Source: Pseudomonas sp. NC02 (GTDB lineage Bacteria; Pseudomonadota; Gammaproteobacteria; Pseudomonadales; Pseudomonadaceae). From it: a DNA stretch of 64,000 nt. The notes beneath the pieces were generated by a model. It was not told the origin of the DNA. It saw only the letters and a program-made list of their open reading frames with translations, and made no database searches. A program made the position numbers and the translations under genes. This document shows positions 53,468 to 62,633 of this stretch, one piece after another. How positions within the stretch are numbered: the first letter of the stretch is position 1; every line of letters begins with the position of its first letter. The stretch is taken from assembly GCF_002874965.1 (NCBI RefSeq), contig NZ_CP025624.1, forward strand, positions 4,154,001-4,218,000. The letters are read 5' to 3'.

Positions 53468-53662
53468 ATGCCCACGCAAAACCCACATCGCACCGCCGGC
53501 CTATGCACCTCGAGCAAGGTCTATAGCGTACTGACGGAGCTCAAGGCCCTGGAAGGCCATCGCAACGCCAAGTTCCTGTCCTTGCTGACGGAAAACCTGG
53601 TGCGCAAGGGCCTGCTCAGTGAACAGGAAGTGGTGCATATGCTCGACCAGGTGGTCGACTGA
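53468..53662 (+). CDS. Small hypothetical protein, 64 residues
   Basis: Starts at ATG 53468 with AAGGA upstream. KVYSVLTELKALEGHRNAKF, LSLLTENLVRKGLLSEQEVV reads as an amphipathic helical protein, no Cys pair, no signal sequence. Codon use is that of a real gene. Function unknown. Confidence 0.68.
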   Translation: MPTQNPHRTAGLCTSSKVYSVLTELKALEGHRNAKFLSLLTENLVRKGLLSEQEVVHMLDQVVD

Positions 53663-53765
53663 CTGAGGGTCGCTCGATAACAGTGATGTCGACTATCGAG
53701 CAGGTTGATTTTCCCTGAAGGCCCGCGCACCGTAATGTCACCTCCATAGCGTATCGGAGGTCATC

Positions 53766-53945
53766 ATGCCCACTATTCAAATCATGTCTGTCATCGGCAG
53801 TGCCGTTCCCGCCTCTCTCCGGGAGCTGGGTCTACTCGCCTGCTGGTACCTGGTACGCGATGGCGAAGCCATCAGCGGCCCACTCACTTCACTACCGGCC
53901 GCCCAGGCCCTGTCGGTCAAAATGGCGCATTGCTTTCATGCCTAA
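53766..53945 (+). CDS. Small hypothetical protein, 59 residues
   Basis: A 59-residue gene with a near-perfect GGAGGT five bases before ATG 53766. MPTIQIMSVIGSAVPASLRE, then LGLLACWYLVRDGEAISGPL and LPAAQALSVKMAHCF. Small soluble or membrane-peripheral protein, function unknown. Its stop codon overlaps the last four bases of the converging permease gene. Confidence 0.7.
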   Translation: MPTIQIMSVIGSAVPASLRELGLLACWYLVRDGEAISGPLTSLPAAQALSVKMAHCFHA

Positions 53946-55003
53946 GGCAGTTGCACCCGCGGTTTGGTTTCCACAAACAGCGCCCAGCTGGACATGAACA
54001 ACGCAGCAATCAGTGGCCCAATGACAAAGCCGTTCAAGCCAAAGATCGACAGGCCGCCCAAGGTTGAGATAAGGATCAGGTAATCCGGCATGCGGGTGTC
54101 CTTGCCCACCAGGATGGGCCTTAGCACATTGTCCACCAGCCCGATCACAAATACCCCGAACAACCCGAGCACCACGCCCTGCCAGATCGACCCGCTCAGC
54201 AGGAAGTACGCCGCCACCGGCCCCCACACGATCCCCGCGCCCACCGCCGGCAGCAGCGACAGAAACGCCATCAACACCGCCCAGAGCAACGCGCTGGGAA
54301 TGTCCAGGAACCAGAAGATCAAACCACCCAACGCGCCTTGCGTGACCGCTACCAGCACGTTGCCTTTCACCGTGGCACGCACCACCCGGTTGAACTTCAA
54401 TTGCAGGCGACGCTTCTGCGGTTCGGCCAGCGGCACCGCGGTGCGCACTTTGCGCACCAGCTCGGGGCCATCGCGCAGCAGGAAGTACAGCAAGTACAGC
54501 ATGATGAAAAAACTCACCAGGAAATCAAACGTGCCCTGGCCGAAGCTGAACGCCTGGGTCGCAAAAAACTGGCTGCCCTGCATCGCACTCTTGACGATCT
54601 TCTCCCGCAGGCCTTCCAGGTTGCCCATGCCGAAGCGGTCCAGCAGATGCTGGAAATACGGTGGCAGGAAGTTCTTGAACTGCTCGATATACCCGGCAAC
54701 GTCGAGCTTGCCGCTCTCGACGTTCTTGTAAAGCGTCGCGCCCTCCTGCACCAGCAAGGCACTGGTGATGATCACCGGCAGAATCGCGATTATCAGGCAC
54801 ACCGTCAGGGTTGCCAGGGATGTGAGATTGCGGTTCCAGCCAAAACGTTGCTGGAAGCGCCGTTGCATCGGCGCAAAGATGATCCCCAGGATCACCGCCC
54901 AGAACACCGCGCCGTAGAACGGCAGCAAAATCCAGATAAACGCGATGGTCACCAGGGCGAGCAGTAACAGCAGGGTTTTGAATTGCAGATTGGTTTGGTT
55001 CAT
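53942..55003 (-). CDS. AI-2E family transporter (PerM/YdiK-like)
   Basis: A 353-residue membrane protein started at ATG 55003 (MNQTNLQFKTLLLLLALVTI). About eight spans; LDIPSALLWAVLMAFLSLLP and IWGPVAAYF-like segment, then DNVLRPILVGKDTRMPDYLI, are characteristic of the AI-2E exporter-like family. Many members are not autoinducer pumps. A 100-residue periplasmic stretch with EGATLYKNVESGKLD is typical. Confidence 0.88.
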   Translation of the reverse strand: MNQTNLQFKTLLLLLALVTIAFIWILLPFYGAVFWAVILGIIFAPMQRRFQQRFGWNRNLTSLATLTVCLIIAILPVIITSALLVQEGATLYKNVESGKLDVAGYIEQFKNFLPPYFQHLLDRFGMGNLEGLREKIVKSAMQGSQFFATQAFSFGQGTFDFLVSFFIMLYLLYFLLRDGPELVRKVRTAVPLAEPQKRRLQLKFNRVVRATVKGNVLVAVTQGALGGLIFWFLDIPSALLWAVLMAFLSLLPAVGAGIVWGPVAAYFLLSGSIWQGVVLGLFGVFVIGLVDNVLRPILVGKDTRMPDYLILISTLGGLSIFGLNGFVIGPLIAALFMSSWALFVETKPRVQLP

Positions 55004-55152
55004 GTCCGGTCCATGTCTAAAACACCAGGCGCTCATGTGCGCCTTGATGTTTAGTCCACTGCAAATCCCGCGAGTGCCCTACTTATTAGACCTGGATCAA
55101 TAAACTGCGCACCCGGCCCGGCTACCCTGCCGCCCTTTTGCGACCCGAACCC

Positions 55153-56472
55153 ATGCCTCCCGTTATCGCCCCCGAACTGCTCGCCCCCGCCGGCACCCTG
55201 AAAAACATGCGTTATGCCTTTGCCTACGGTGCCGATGCCGTCTACGCCGGGCAACCGCGCTACAGCCTGCGGGTGCGCAATAACGAGTTCGACCACGCCA
55301 ACCTCGCCCTCGGCATCCAGGAAGCCCAGGCCCAGGGCAAGCGGTTCTATGTGGTGGTCAACATCGCGCCTCACAACGCCAAGCTGAAAACCTTCCTCAA
55401 GGACCTTGCCCCGGTGATCGCCATGGGCCCGGATGCGCTGATCATGTCCGACCCGGGCCTGATCATGCTGGTGCGCCGGCACTTCCCGCACATGCCGATC
55501 CACCTGTCGGTGCAGGCCAATACGGTGAACTGGGCCAGCGTCGAATTCTGGCAGGCGCAGGGCATCTGCCGAATCATCCTGTCCCGGGAGTTGTCGCTGG
55601 AGGAAATCGACGAGATTCGCCAGCAAGTCCCCGCCATGGAGCTGGAAGTATTTGTGCACGGCGCGCTGTGCATGGCCTATTCCGGGCGCTGCCTGCTGTC
55701 GGGCTACATGAACAAGCGGGATGCCAACCAGGGCACCTGCACCAACGCCTGCCGCTGGAAATACCAGGCGACGCCTGCGGTGGAAAACGCCGCCGGCGAC
55801 ATCGTGCAGCACTATGCGCCCGAGCCGACCCTGGGCCTCGGTGCGCCCACCGACCAGGTGTTCCTGCTGCAGGAGGCCAATCGCCCCGACGAACAGATGC
55901 CCGCCTTCGAAGATGAACACGGCACCTACATCATGAACGCCAAGGACCTGCGGGCGGTGCAGCACGTCGAGCGGCTGACGCGCATGGGCGTGCACTCGTT
56001 GAAGATCGAAGGCCGCACCAAATCCCACTTTTACTGCGCCCGCACCACCCAGGTATATCGCCAGGCGATTGATGACGCGGTGGCCGGGCGCGACTTTGAC
56101 CGGGGCTTGATGACCAACCTCGAATCCCTGGCCCAGCGCGGCTACACCGAGGGTTTCCTGCGCCGGCACGTGCACGATGAGTATCAGAACTATCAGAACG
56201 GCAGCTCGGTGTCCGAACGCCAGCAGTTCGTCGGAGAACTGACCGGTGAACGGCGCGGCGAGCTGGCCGAGGTCAAGGTCAAGAACCGTTTTGCCGTGGG
56301 CAATCACCTGGAACTGATGACCCCGGCGGGGAATTTCCACTTTAACCTGGGCTCATTGCACAACGCCAAGGGCGAGGCCATCGCGGTGGCGCCGGGTGAC
56401 GGGCATACGGTGTATTTGCAGATCCCGGCGGAGATGGACCTGCGTTTCGGCCTTTTGATGCGCGACGTTTAA
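55153..56472 (+). CDS. trhP: U32 peptidase-family tRNA hydroxylation protein
   Basis: A 439-residue YegQ/TrhP-like protein: PELLAPAGTLKNMRYAFAYG at the start, ELEVFVHGALCMAYSGRCLL, and NQGTCTNACRWKY providing the conserved cysteines of an iron-sulfur cluster. In E. coli TrhP hydroxylates the wobble uridine of tRNA using prephenate. ATG 55153 is used rather than a TTG five codons earlier. Stand-alone gene. Confidence 0.88.
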   Translation: MPPVIAPELLAPAGTLKNMRYAFAYGADAVYAGQPRYSLRVRNNEFDHANLALGIQEAQAQGKRFYVVVNIAPHNAKLKTFLKDLAPVIAMGPDALIMSDPGLIMLVRRHFPHMPIHLSVQANTVNWASVEFWQAQGICRIILSRELSLEEIDEIRQQVPAMELEVFVHGALCMAYSGRCLLSGYMNKRDANQGTCTNACRWKYQATPAVENAAGDIVQHYAPEPTLGLGAPTDQVFLLQEANRPDEQMPAFEDEHGTYIMNAKDLRAVQHVERLTRMGVHSLKIEGRTKSHFYCARTTQVYRQAIDDAVAGRDFDRGLMTNLESLAQRGYTEGFLRRHVHDEYQNYQNGSSVSERQQFVGELTGERRGELAEVKVKNRFAVGNHLELMTPAGNFHFNLGSLHNAKGEAIAVAPGDGHTVYLQIPAEMDLRFGLLMRDV

Positions 56473-56501
56473 CTTCGCCAGACACCTCAATAAGTGTGAG
56501 A

Positions 56502-56593
56502 CAGCTTGCTGTGGTGAGGGAGCTTGCTCCCTCACCACAGCAAGCTCCCCCACCACAGCACTCTCCTTCACCACAGCAAGCTCCCCCACCACA
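56502..56593. repeat. Degenerate multi-copy REP cluster
   Basis: A short perfect palindrome GTGGTGAGGGAGCTTGCTCC / CTCACCAC is followed by three further truncated arms (CAGCAAGCTCCCCCACCACA, CACTCTCCTTCACCACA, CAGCAAGCTCCCCCACCACA). This is a tandem of half-REPs rather than one REPIN, just ahead of sbcD. Confidence 0.8.
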
Positions 56594-56699
56594 AAAAGCA
56601 GGGCGTACGCGCAATAGGTTCATTTGCAAAGTAGAATTGGCGGTTCTGCGTACCGCCACCTTGTCTTGAGCGGTCACCCTCTTTTTTACGGAGATCGCC

Positions 56700-57941
56700 T
56701 TGCGTCTGTTTCATACCTCCGACTGGCACCTTGGGCAAAACCTGCACGGCCAGGAACGCGACTTCGAACACGCCTGCTTCCTCGACTGGCTGCTGGGCCA
56801 GTTGGGCCTGCATCGCCCTGACGTGCTGTTGATCGCCGGCGATATTTTCGACACGGTCAACCCGCCACTCAAGGCCCAGGAGCGGCTGTACGACTTCATC
56901 ATCAGCGCCCATGAGCAAAACCCTGCACTGACCATCGTGATGATCGCCGGCAACCACGACTCCGGCTCGCGCATCGAACTGCCGGCGCCGTTGATGCGCC
57001 GCCTGCGCACCCACGCCCTGGGCCGGGTGCTGTGGCTGGATGACGGACAACTGGATGTCGAACGCCTGCTGATTCCATTGCCCGGTGCCGACGGTGAAAT
57101 TGCCGGCTGGTGCCTGGCATTGCCGTTCCTGCGCCCGGCCGAAGTGACCGGCGCACAACTGGGGGACGATTACCTGCGGGGCATCGGCCAGGTTCACGAG
57201 TGGCTGATTGCTGCCGCCAACGCCAAGCGCCAGCCGGGCCAGGCACTGGTTGCCATCAGCCATGCGCACATGGCCGGCGGCTCGGTGTCGGAAGACTCCG
57301 AGCGCAGCCTGATCATCGGCAATGCCGAAGCGCTGCCGGCCAGCCTGTTCGATGCCACCGTCAGCTATGTGGCCCTCGGCCATTTGCATAAACCCCAGCG
57401 GGTGAATGGCGAGGAGCGGATTCGCTACTGCGGCTCACCGATTCCGCTGTCATTCTCGGAAATCGGCTACCAGCACCAGATCCTCGACGTGCAACTGGAC
57501 GGCGAAACCCTGGTCAGCGTCGAATCCCGCCTGATCCCGCGCTCGGTCAACCTGCAACGCCTGGAAGCCGCGCCCCTGGCCGACATCCTCAAGCAACTGG
57601 CCGACCTGCCCGACATCGACCTGCTGGCCGAAACCCAGCGCCAACCGTGGCTGGAAGTGCGGGTGCGCCTCGACGAACCGCAGCCCGACCTGCGCCAGCA
57701 GGTGGAAAACGCCCTGCAAGGCAAGGCCGTGCGCCTGGTGCGCATCGCCGCTGAATACGCAGGCAACGGAGGCCGTGAAGACAGCCAGGAAGACCGCCTG
57801 ATCGAACTCGACCAACTCACGCCCCAGGAATTGTTCAGCCGCGCCTGGCAGGAAAGCTACGGCAGTGAAATGGACGAACAGACCCTGAAGGACTTCGCCG
57901 TGCTGCTCCAGGAAGTGCAACAGGAGGGCGAACAGCCATGA
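56700..57941 (+). CDS. sbcD: Nuclease SbcD (Mre11-like subunit)
   Basis: A 413-residue metallophosphoesterase starting at TTG 56700, with GGAG six bases upstream and no in-frame ATG before the first motif. Metal motifs DWHLG, GDIFD, GNHDSG, SHAHMAGG and LGHLHKPQ are all intact. With SbcC it cuts DNA hairpins and protein-blocked ends. It overlaps sbcC by four bases (ATGA). Confidence 0.95.
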   Translation: MRLFHTSDWHLGQNLHGQERDFEHACFLDWLLGQLGLHRPDVLLIAGDIFDTVNPPLKAQERLYDFIISAHEQNPALTIVMIAGNHDSGSRIELPAPLMRRLRTHALGRVLWLDDGQLDVERLLIPLPGADGEIAGWCLALPFLRPAEVTGAQLGDDYLRGIGQVHEWLIAAANAKRQPGQALVAISHAHMAGGSVSEDSERSLIIGNAEALPASLFDATVSYVALGHLHKPQRVNGEERIRYCGSPIPLSFSEIGYQHQILDVQLDGETLVSVESRLIPRSVNLQRLEAAPLADILKQLADLPDIDLLAETQRQPWLEVRVRLDEPQPDLRQQVENALQGKAVRLVRIAAEYAGNGGREDSQEDRLIELDQLTPQELFSRAWQESYGSEMDEQTLKDFAVLLQEVQQEGEQP

Positions 57942-60900
57942 AGATCCTCGCCATTCGCCTGAAAAACCTCGCCTCTTTGGCGGGTCCGTTTGAAATCGAC
58001 TTTACCGCCGAGCCCCTGGCCAGCGCCGGGCTGTTCGCGATTACCGGGCCCACCGGCGCCGGCAAAAGTACCTTGCTCGATGCGCTGTGCCTGGCGCTGT
58101 TTGGCGCCGTGCCGCGCCTGGGCGATACCGGCCAGGCAAAAATGCCGGATGCCGACACCGATATTTCCATCGGTGACCCACGCACCCTGATTCGCCGGGG
58201 CACTGGCGGCGGTTATGCCGAAGTGGATTTTGTCGGCGTCAGTGGCCGTCGCTACCGCGCCCGCTGGGAAGCCAACCGCGCCCGGGACAAGGCCAGCGGC
58301 AAGCTGCAAGCCAGCCGGCAAAGCCTGATCGACCTGGACAGCGAGCAACTGCTGGCCAGCCAGAAAATCGAATACAAGACCCAGCTGGAATTGGCCCTGG
58401 GCCTGAACTTCGAGCAGTTCACCCGCGCCGTGTTGCTCGCGCAAAGTGAGTTCAGCGCGTTCCTCAAGGCCAACGACAACGAGCGCAGCGAACTGCTGGA
58501 AAAGCTCACCGACACGGCGCTCTACACCCAACTCGGTCGCCGCGCCTTCGACAAAGCCAAGGACGCCCGGGACGCCCACAAACACCTGCAGGACCAGGCC
58601 ACCGGCGTCACCCCGCTGGCCCCCGAGGCCCGCGCCGAACTCGACGAGCAACTGGCCGCCGCACAGCAACAGCTCAAGACCCAGCAGGCGCAACTCAAGC
58701 AACTCGAGTTGCAGCACACCTGGCTGAAGGAACTGCGGGAGTGGCAGGAGCGCCAACAAAGTGCGGTCGAGCAACTGCAACAGGCCCAGCAACACTGGGC
58801 AAGCCAGGGCCCGCAGCGCCTGGACCTCAGCCGCCTGGAACAACTGGCGCCGCAACGTCACCACTTCGCCCGCCAGGCCGAACTGACCACGCAGTTGCAG
58901 CCCCTTGCCGCGCAAATCCAGCAGCACCTTGAGCAACAAACCGCGTTGCACACCCGCCAGACCCAACTGCAACAGCAACAGGCCGACGTGCAAGCCGCCC
59001 TCGCCCAGGCCCTCAAGCAGCAAGCCGACGCTGTGCCCTTGCTGCGCCAGGCCTTCGAGGAGCAAACCACCCTCGCCCACTTGACCCGTGAGCTGGCCAA
59101 ACGCAGCGAAGAGAAGCAGCTGGGTGAAGCTGCCTGCGTGGAAGGCCAGGCGACGTTGACCGGCTTGCTCGACAAGCAGAAAGTTGTCGCCGAGCGCCTG
59201 CACCGGCTGGCCGCAGAGCTTGAACGCAGCGCCGCCCTCGCGCCGTTGAGTGAGGCCTGGAGCGCCTACCGCGACCGCTTGCAACAGCTGATGCTGATCG
59301 GCAATCGCCTCAATAAAGGCCAGGCCGAACTGCCACAACTGGAAGAGCGCGCCACCCGTCTCGGTGAAAAATGGACCGAGCAACGCGAAGCCCTTGACCT
59401 GCTGTACCACGAAGCCGGCGCCGAACCCCATGCAGTGGCCGAACAGATCCAGTTGCTCGGCAGCCTGCTCCAGGACAACCGCAAGCAACATCGCGCGTTT
59501 GAAGACCTGGCGCGGCTGTGGAACAGCCATCAGCAACTCGACAGCCAGAGCCAGGCCCTGACGCAAAAGCAGACCCTCGCCCAGCAACAACGCGAACTGT
59601 TGAACCAGAGCGGCTTGCAGGCCAAGGCCGAGCTGGCCGTCGCCGAACAAACCCTGACCGTCACCAAGCAACTGCTGGAGCGCCAGCGCCTGGCCCGCAG
59701 TGCCAGCGTCGAGGAATTGCGCGGCCAGCTTCAGGATGAGCAGCCGTGCCCGGTGTGCGGCAGCGTCGAGCACCCGTATCACCAGCCCGAAGCCATGCTG
59801 CAAAGCCTGACCCGCCACGACGAAAGCGAAGAAGCCAACGCGCAGCAAGCCGTGGATGTGCTCAAGGAAAAACTCACTGACCTGCGTGGCGAAGTGGGCG
59901 GCCTGATCGCCCAGCAAAAGGAATTCCTGCAACAACAGGAGCAACTCGCCAGCCAGTTGCAGGCCTTGCTGCCAAGCCTTGAAGCCCATCCGCTGTCCGC
60001 CTCGCTGTTCAACCAGGACGCGGCCAAGCGTGATGCCTGGCTCGCCCAGCAACTGAGCCAGCTCAGCCAGAGCCTCACCCAGGACGAGCAACGCCAGGGC
60101 GCCCTGCTCAACCTGCAACAGAACGCCGGGCGTTTGCAGCAACAACTGCAAGCCGCCCAGGACGCCAGCCAACAGGCGCGCCAGTTACTGATCGACCAGC
60201 AACGGGAACTGTCCAACGACCGCGAACGCCTGGACGAAGAACTCAACGCCTTCGCCAGCCTGCTGCCCACCGAGACCCTCGAAGGCCTGCGCAGCGAGCC
60301 GGCGGCGACCTTCATGTTGCTCGACCAGCAGGTCAGCCAGCGCCTGGAACAGCTCGACAACCAAAAGGAAGAATTGGCCGAGCAGCTACAGCGCCAGCAA
60401 GCCATCGAGAAAGAGCAGGACCGCCAGCAACATCGCCAGCAGCAGCTGGAGACTTTGCACAAACAGCTCGCCGAACAGAGCGCCCTGCAACACGCGGCCG
60501 AGGAAAAACTCGCCGGCCTGCTGGGCGAAAACCCCAGCGCCGAGCACTGGCAACAGCAGCTGGACCAGGCCGTCGAGCAGGCTCGCCAGCATGAGAGCGA
60601 GGCCAACCAGCAGTTGCAGGACACCCGCAACCAGTTGATCCAACTGGCCGCCGACCTCAAGTCGCTGCAAGAGCGCCAACAATCCCTGGACACCGAGCAC
60701 CTGGCCCTCAGCACGCGCCTGAACGACTGGCGCGCGTTGCACCCGGAACTCGATGACGAAGGCCTGGCGCGCCTGGTGGCCTTCGATGAGCCGCAGGTGG
60801 CCGAGCTACGCCAGCAACTGCAACACAGCGAAAAAGCCATCGAGCAGGCCAAGGTGTTGCTGCAAGAGCGCGAACAGCGGCTCAAGGATCACCAGGCGCT

Positions 60901-61576
60901 GCACAACGGCAACCTCGACGCCGAGCAACTGGACAGCGCCCTGGCCGAACTCAATGCCGCGCTGATCATTGGCGAAAAACACTGCGCCGAACTGCGCGCC
61001 CAACAGGCCGACGACCAGCGCCGCCAGGATGCCAACCAGGCCTTGGCGGCCGAGATCGCCAAGGCCTACGAAGAATGGCAACGCTGGGCACGCCTGAATG
61101 CGCTGATCGGTTCGGCCACCGGCGATACCTTCCGCAAGATCGCCCAGGCCTACAACCTCGACCTGCTGGTGCACCACGCCAACGTACAACTGCGCCAACT
61201 GGTACGCCGCTACCGCCTCAAACGCGGCGGCAGCATGCTCGGCCTGCTGGTACTCGACACGGAGATGGGCGACGAACTGCGTTCGGTGCACTCGTTGTCC
61301 GGCGGCGAGACGTTCCTGGTGTCGCTGGCGCTGGCTTTGGGCCTGGCGTCGATGGCGTCGAGCACGTTGAAGATCGAGTCGCTGTTTATCGACGAAGGCT
61401 TCGGCAGTCTCGACCCCGAGTCGCTGCAACTGGCGATGGACGCCCTCGACGGCTTGCAGGCCCAGGGCCGCAAGGTGGCGGTGATTTCCCATGTGCAGGA
61501 AATGCACGAGCGGATTCCGGTGCAGATTCAGGTCAAGCGCCAGGGCAATGGCTTGAGCACCCTGGAGGTCAAGTGA
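57938..61576 (+). CDS. sbcC: Nuclease SbcC (Rad50-like ATPase)
   Basis: A 1212-residue SMC-like ATPase. Walker A TGPTGAGKSTLLDALCL near residue 40, two long Gln/Leu-rich coiled-coil arms, the zinc hook CPVC in DEQPCPVCGSVEHPY near residue 605, signature LSGGETFLVSLALALGLAS and Walker B SLFIDEGFGSLDPESL at the C-terminal end. Forms a 2:2 complex with SbcD. The very high glutamine content of the arms is normal for pseudomonad SbcC. The stop codon overlaps the start of the next GST gene. Confidence 0.96.
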   Translation: MKILAIRLKNLASLAGPFEIDFTAEPLASAGLFAITGPTGAGKSTLLDALCLALFGAVPRLGDTGQAKMPDADTDISIGDPRTLIRRGTGGGYAEVDFVGVSGRRYRARWEANRARDKASGKLQASRQSLIDLDSEQLLASQKIEYKTQLELALGLNFEQFTRAVLLAQSEFSAFLKANDNERSELLEKLTDTALYTQLGRRAFDKAKDARDAHKHLQDQATGVTPLAPEARAELDEQLAAAQQQLKTQQAQLKQLELQHTWLKELREWQERQQSAVEQLQQAQQHWASQGPQRLDLSRLEQLAPQRHHFARQAELTTQLQPLAAQIQQHLEQQTALHTRQTQLQQQQADVQAALAQALKQQADAVPLLRQAFEEQTTLAHLTRELAKRSEEKQLGEAACVEGQATLTGLLDKQKVVAERLHRLAAELERSAALAPLSEAWSAYRDRLQQLMLIGNRLNKGQAELPQLEERATRLGEKWTEQREALDLLYHEAGAEPHAVAEQIQLLGSLLQDNRKQHRAFEDLARLWNSHQQLDSQSQALTQKQTLAQQQRELLNQSGLQAKAELAVAEQTLTVTKQLLERQRLARSASVEELRGQLQDEQPCPVCGSVEHPYHQPEAMLQSLTRHDESEEANAQQAVDVLKEKLTDLRGEVGGLIAQQKEFLQQQEQLASQLQALLPSLEAHPLSASLFNQDAAKRDAWLAQQLSQLSQSLTQDEQRQGALLNLQQNAGRLQQQLQAAQDASQQARQLLIDQQRELSNDRERLDEELNAFASLLPTETLEGLRSEPAATFMLLDQQVSQRLEQLDNQKEELAEQLQRQQAIEKEQDRQQHRQQQLETLHKQLAEQSALQHAAEEKLAGLLGENPSAEHWQQQLDQAVEQARQHESEANQQLQDTRNQLIQLAADLKSLQERQQSLDTEHLALSTRLNDWRALHPELDDEGLARLVAFDEPQVAELRQQLQHSEKAIEQAKVLLQEREQRLKDHQALHNGNLDAEQLDSALAELNAALIIGEKHCAELRAQQADDQRRQDANQALAAEIAKAYEEWQRWARLNALIGSATGDTFRKIAQAYNLDLLVHHANVQLRQLVRRYRLKRGGSMLGLLVLDTEMGDELRSVHSLSGGETFLVSLALALGLASMASSTLKIESLFIDEGFGSLDPESLQLAMDALDGLQAQGRKVAVISHVQEMHERIPVQIQVKRQGNGLSTLEVK

Positions 61577-62166
61577 GCGAGGCCGTGTTGTATTCGTTCC
61601 GCCGTTGCCCCTATGCGATGCGGGCGCGGATGGCCTTGCGGTATTCAGGGGTGGCGGTGCAGATCATCGAGGTCAGCCTCAAGGCCAAGCCGGCTGAGAT
61701 GCTCGCGTTGTCACCCAAAGGCACGGTGCCGGTGCTGAGCGTGGATGGCCGGGTGATCGATGAAAGCCTGGCGATCATGCGCTGGGCACTGGCACAGAAC
61801 GATCCTGAGGGTTGGTTGCTTGGGGATGATCGGGCGACGCAGGCGCTGATTGAAGAGAATGATCAGGGCTTCAAACATCAATTGAATCGATACAAGTATG
61901 CCGAGCGCTATCCGGAGCAGCCGATGGAGCATTATCGGGCCGAGGGTGAGGTGTTTCTGATGAAGCTGGAGGGGTTGCTGGCGGAGCAGGAGTATTTGCT
62001 GGCCGGGCATTTGAGCCTGGCGGATGTGGCACTTGCACCGTTTGTGCGGCAGTTTGCCCATGTGGATCGGGAGTGGTTTGCCCGGGCGCCCTATCCGCGG
62101 TTGCAGGACTGGTTGCAACGCTTCCTGGAATCGCCGTTGTTCATCGCCGTGATGGCAAAAACCTGA
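61573..62166 (+). CDS. GST-fold protein translationally coupled to SbcC
   Basis: A 197-residue protein starting at GTG 61573, which overlaps the sbcC stop codon by four bases (GTGA), with GGAGGT upstream. The thioredoxin-like domain begins LYSFRRCPYAMRARMAL, contains KGTVPVLSVDGRVIDESLAI and is followed by a helical GST C-terminal domain. The CPY motif suggests a glutaredoxin- or omega-type GST. Coupling to the SbcCD repair nuclease is notable; function not established. Confidence 0.88.
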   Translation: MSEAVLYSFRRCPYAMRARMALRYSGVAVQIIEVSLKAKPAEMLALSPKGTVPVLSVDGRVIDESLAIMRWALAQNDPEGWLLGDDRATQALIEENDQGFKHQLNRYKYAERYPEQPMEHYRAEGEVFLMKLEGLLAEQEYLLAGHLSLADVALAPFVRQFAHVDREWFARAPYPRLQDWLQRFLESPLFIAVMAKT

Positions 62167-62184
62167 GACTGTCGCAGGACAAAA

Positions 62185-62274
62185 TGTGGGAGCGGGCTTG
62201 CTCGCGAAGGCGGTGTATCAGTCAGCCCATGTATAGACTGACCCGGCGCTTTCGCGAGCAAGCCCGCTCCCACA
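62185..62274. repeat. REPIN, GAGCGGGCTTGCTCGCGAA type
   Basis: TGTGGGAGCGGGCTTGCTCG at 62185 and the exact inverse arm ending at 62274, with a partial inner dyad. Confidence 0.94.
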
Positions 62275-62297
62275 TTTGATCTTCATCAGCTTCAAGA

Positions 62298-62477
62298 TCA
62301 GTTCTGGATTTTGTGGTCCAGCGCTGCATAGAAGTTGGCGCTTTGTTGCAGGTATTTCTGGGTGTAGGCGCTGGTGCTGGTTTTTTTGCTGCTGATTTCA
62401 ACACTGGCGCTGGCTGGCAACGCTACGGTGGCGGAAACAGCGGAAGCGGCGATGATCGAGAAAAGATTGAAGTTCAT
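62298..62477 (-). CDS. Small secreted protein, 59 residues
   Basis: ATG 62477 with AAGGG eight bases upstream opens a frame of 59 codons. MNFNLFSIIAASAVSATVAL then PASAS is a clean signal peptide; the mature part (VEISSKKTSTSAYTQKYLQQ, SANFYAALDHKIQN) is only about 35 residues, polar and helical. Unknown function, possibly a periplasmic or extracellular small protein. Confidence 0.7.
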   Translation of the reverse strand: MNFNLFSIIAASAVSATVALPASASVEISSKKTSTSAYTQKYLQQSANFYAALDHKIQN

Positions 62478-62607
62478 GTCGGTAACCCTTGTGTTCGGTT
62501 GGCTTGGTGGCCTGTGTTGGCCTTGGAACCAAACTTACGCCCGAGGGGTTAGCCTTAGAAATTCATTGAAACACTAGCCGCTATTAATAGTATTAATACA
62601 ACAAGTC

Positions 62608-62628
62608 AGGCCCCGCACTGCGGGGCCT
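62608..62628 (-). terminator. Hairpin terminator after the lactonase-fold gene
   Basis: AGGCCCCGC-ACT-GCGGGGCCT is a nine-base-pair stem just after the stop codon of the minus-strand gene at 62634. The following bases on that strand are T-rich but have no pure T-run, so it is moderate as a terminator. Confidence 0.65.
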
Positions 62629-62633
62629 GTGGC

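Noticed and set aside
53334..53534. A 66-codon frame with CHVC and CPC cysteine pairs
   Set aside because: It looks faintly like a zinc ribbon, but AAGGA is only two bases from the ATG, and the frame overlaps the better supported small gene at 53468. Kept out for lack of support, not disproved.
57857..60172. A 771-codon open frame on the minus strand
   Set aside because: Exactly opposite sbcC coiled coil; its Leu/Gly/Gln-rich composition is the mirror of glutamine-rich codons. No domain is visible.
6871..62274. Regularly recurring 20-base repeats, considered as CRISPR
   Set aside because: Copies are inverted pairs scattered singly between genes, each with a dyad. They are REP/REPIN elements; no array, leader or cas gene is present.
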